Source: Shewanella frigidimarina
GTDB taxonomy: Bacteria > Pseudomonadota > Gammaproteobacteria > Enterobacterales > Shewanellaceae
Direction of reading: 5' to 3'
Length of the DNA stretch: 64,000 nucleotides
NCBI RefSeq assembly: GCF_003797125.1
Contig: NZ_RKKE01000003.1
Location: 186,001 to 250,000, forward strand
Below, piece after piece: positions 61,931 through 64,000 of the stretch (positions within the stretch are counted from its first letter, which is position 1; every line of letters starts with the position of its first letter). A model generated the notes under the pieces. It was not told where the DNA came from. It saw nothing but the letters and a program-made list of their open reading frames with translations, and searched no databases. Made by a program: the position numbers and the translations under genes.

Positions 61931-64000
61931 TTATGCGTTCAAAGGTAGCTTTTCTATAGACTTAGTTGTCCTTTCGTTCTTAGGCCAATAAGTTGAAATA
62001 CAGGTACCACGACCCTCCGAGATAATTTTGATGTCTCCTGCGTAAAACGAAATGGTTTTCTTCACTAGTGCCAAACCCATACCACTACCTTCAATTTCGT
62101 CTCTGGATTTTAACGTTTGAAACATCTCAAGTGCTTTGCCTTGGTACGCTACCGGAATACCTGGGCCATCATCACAAATAGAAATAATGTGGTAAGTGTC
62201 TGTTACTTTATATTTTAAATGAATAACGCCTGTGCTTTTGTCATGATGTTTAATCGCGTTATTGACTAGGTTTCGTAATACTAATTCTAGCGGAATTCTC
62301 GGTAATCGACAGACAACGTTGCCTGTTTCACACACCAAAGAAAAACCATTATCCAAACAATTGAGCTCAAAAACATGTTGTGTTAACTGATCTAAATTGA
62401 CGTTTTCCCATTGATATTCTTGGCGGCCAATGCGTGAGTAAGCTAATAAATCGGCCAACAAATTTTCCATTCGTTTAATTCGTTGTTGTAACAACTGTAG
62501 GTGTTTTTGAGAGGCTTCAGGTAATAAATCTGCACAGTCTGCTTGGATCCATGATGATATTTGCCCAATAGCTTGTAGCGGTGATTTTAGATCATGGGAT
62601 GCTACATAAGCATACTGATCTAGCTCTTGATTAGATTTTGACAGCTCGTCAACATAATGCTGCAATTCAATCGCTTTATCGTCTGCCTGTTTGAGTGCAT
62701 TGGTGAGTGATATTTTGGCATTTTTACGATCTGTTATATCGCGCACAACACCAGTGAACATACGTTGGTCGTTGAGAACCATCTCACTAATGGCTAAATC
62801 GACAGGAAACTCAGTGCCATCTTTGCGTTTGCCTGTCACTTCGCGTCCTATGACTCTCTGTTCCGAATTTGCAATGTTTAAAAAAGGTTCTACGTTAGCT
62901 GCGGAATTTTTATCAAATTCAGGCATTAATTGAGTCACATTTTTATCCAACACTTCATCAGCTGTATAACCAAACATTTTTACCGCAGCTGGATTAAATG
63001 TTTTTATAGTGCCTGAAACATCAATGGTAATAATGCCATCAACAACTGTTTCGAGAATAATTCTAACTTTGGTTTCGTTTTCTACTATCTTTTGCTGCGC
63101 CTTTTGGGTTTCAGCTAGTGAGATACTCAATGCTCGCGTTTTTTCGGTTACCAAATTTTCAACAATTACTTTTCGGTTAATTAGCGATAAAAGAAATAAT
63201 CCCATCAGAGTACTAATAATAAAACCTGCAACAATCACAAGCCATACTTCTTGCCCTTCAGTCATGAGCACACTTTCTAATGTTGGAGAGAGTTGGATTA
63301 ACCATGTGCGCTCAGCAAACTGAAGTTCACCCTGCCAGTGGATATTAGACTCACCTAAATTATTTTCGAAAAACTGCATGGGTGTGGAGCTATCAGTAAC
63401 ATCCAAAATTTTAATGCTGACACTGTCTAAATTGTCATTTAACGCTGATCCAAGCAGCTCTTTTGCGCGATAAACGGCAGATATTAAGCCTAGGTTTCGT
63501 TCATCATGAGTCACGATGGGTGTCAGTAATAAAAAAGCGAATTGTTTTTCTGTTTCTTGTACCAAAGTAATAGGTTCTGTAGCGACTGAACGCCCAAGTT
63601 CAAGCGCATGATTGATGGCACTTCTACGCCCAGGGTGCGACCCTATGTCGAATCCTAAGGCCGCTTTATTGGATGCTAATGGGGCAATATAATAAACCGG
63701 ATAATAGCGGTCTCTTGTTGTGGCAGTAATCAAATCACCTGATGAATCACGTTGTGTAAAGTGATAATCTTTTTCCTGTTGAATGCTCATACGTTGCTCA
63801 TAAACATTTCGTTCAGAGTTATTCACCTCAGGTATCCAAGAAAGAGCATGAGTACCTGGAATATAATCATAAATACTTACCGTATATTCTTGAAATTGAT
63901 CAAAACTAATTGAATCAAATAAGCTAAAGATACTTACCATGGTTTGTGAGGCGTGAAGAATATTCTCAGTTTGTTTATGAATAGCGGTCAGCATTCCTTG
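61931..64000 (-). CDS. CHASE-PAS sensor histidine kinase (N-terminus cut off by window edge)
   Basis: Membrane sensor kinase. The frame is open to the right edge, and the first membrane helix expected before a CHASE domain is missing. The true start therefore lies outside, and an internal ATG at 63994 should not be taken as the start. Visible are a CHASE domain (RDRYYPVYYIAP, LGFDIGSHPGRRSAI), a membrane helix (VWLVIVAGFIISTLMGLFLL) and a PAS domain (IDVSGTIKTFNPAAVKMFGY). The HisKA domain has the phosphorylatable His in YVASHDLKSPLQAI, and the ATPase has RNLVNNAIKHHDK, DDGPGIP and GSGMGLALV. Likely partner: the GGDEF/EAL response regulator downstream. Confidence 0.95.
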   Translation of the reverse strand, partial: QGMLTAIHKQTENILHASQTMVSIFSLFDSISFDQFQEYTVSIYDYIPGTHALSWIPEVNNSERNVYEQRMSIQQEKDYHFTQRDSSGDLITATTRDRYYPVYYIAPLASNKAALGFDIGSHPGRRSAINHALELGRSVATEPITLVQETEKQFAFLLLTPIVTHDERNLGLISAVYRAKELLGSALNDNLDSVSIKILDVTDSSTPMQFFENNLGESNIHWQGELQFAERTWLIQLSPTLESVLMTEGQEVWLVIVAGFIISTLMGLFLLSLINRKVIVENLVTEKTRALSISLAETQKAQQKIVENETKVRIILETVVDGIITIDVSGTIKTFNPAAVKMFGYTADEVLDKNVTQLMPEFDKNSAANVEPFLNIANSEQRVIGREVTGKRKDGTEFPVDLAISEMVLNDQRMFTGVVRDITDRKNAKISLTNALKQADDKAIELQHYVDELSKSNQELDQYAYVASHDLKSPLQAIGQISSWIQADCADLLPEASQKHLQLLQQRIKRMENLLADLLAYSRIGRQEYQWENVNLDQLTQHVFELNCLDNGFSLVCETGNVVCRLPRIPLELVLRNLVNNAIKHHDKSTGVIHLKYKVTDTYHIISICDDGPGIPVAYQGKALEMFQTLKSRDEIEGSGMGLALVKKTISFYAGDIKIISEGRGTCISTYWPKNERTTKSIEKLPLNA

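Overview
The window reads as chromosome of a marine gammaproteobacterium, most likely Shewanella or a close relative. The grounds are the moderate-to-low G+C, AAGGA-type ribosome binding sites, Dps, PutA, YqhD and Sad-like genes of that lineage, a large acyl-CoA catabolic locus, and integron-type cassette recombination sites. The genus is inferred from gene content and is not proven. I see no tRNA, rRNA, CRISPR array, complete insertion sequence or replication origin.

Layout. Positions 1-4217 (minus strand) hold a tripartite-efflux pair (RND permease, cut by the window edge, and its membrane fusion protein) and a Dps ferritin. Positions 4895-21467 are ordinary chromosome with long AT-rich gaps: bifunctional PutA, a small unknown protein, a Sad-like aldehyde dehydrogenase, a YqhD-like alcohol dehydrogenase, several small unknown proteins, a flavin reductase, a DUF885 protein and a long acyl-CoA dehydrogenase. 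Two short gene remnants lie in the gaps.

Positions 22044-59837 form a large catabolic locus. A plus-strand operon (22044-32282) encodes a TonB-dependent receptor, nitroreductase, epoxide-hydrolase-like protein, DUF2855 protein, bile-acid:Na+ symporter family transporter, two crotonases (one with all three dienoyl-CoA isomerase residues), an alpha/beta hydrolase and a sorbosone-dehydrogenase-like protein. A convergent minus-strand series (58576 down to 36404) encodes a histidine phosphatase, SDR, Old Yellow Enzyme, ACAD10/11-type dehydrogenase, the matching APH-type kinase, SDR and acyl-CoA dehydrogenase. It continues with MaoC hydratase, MFE-type SDR, thiolase, FadD, patatin, CurA-like reductase, P460-like cytochrome, molybdopterin oxidoreductase, MoxR ATPase, CoxE-like VWA protein, haloalkane dehalogenase and SGNH hydrolase. 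A divergent LysR regulator closes the locus. A 45-bp element with fixed internal spacing lies in front of the receptor, MaoC and histidine-phosphatase/LysR promoters, which makes the locus look like one regulon.

Taken together, the genes suggest uptake, hydrolysis, CoA activation, alkene reduction and beta-oxidation of a hydrophobic, unsaturated and oxygenated (perhaps halogenated) lipid-like substrate. The split kinase/ACAD11 pair suggests a 4-hydroxyacyl-CoA step. The substrate itself is inference.

Where the two convergent arms meet (about 32.3-36.4 kb) there is foreign, AT-rich DNA. It holds two integron-type gene cassettes with attC-like sites and no integrase, a LexA-box-like site before a broken reading frame, twin 100-bp repeats, and about 250-bp inverted repeats at both borders. 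After the LysR gene come a GGDEF/EAL response regulator and a CHASE-PAS histidine kinase that runs off the right edge.
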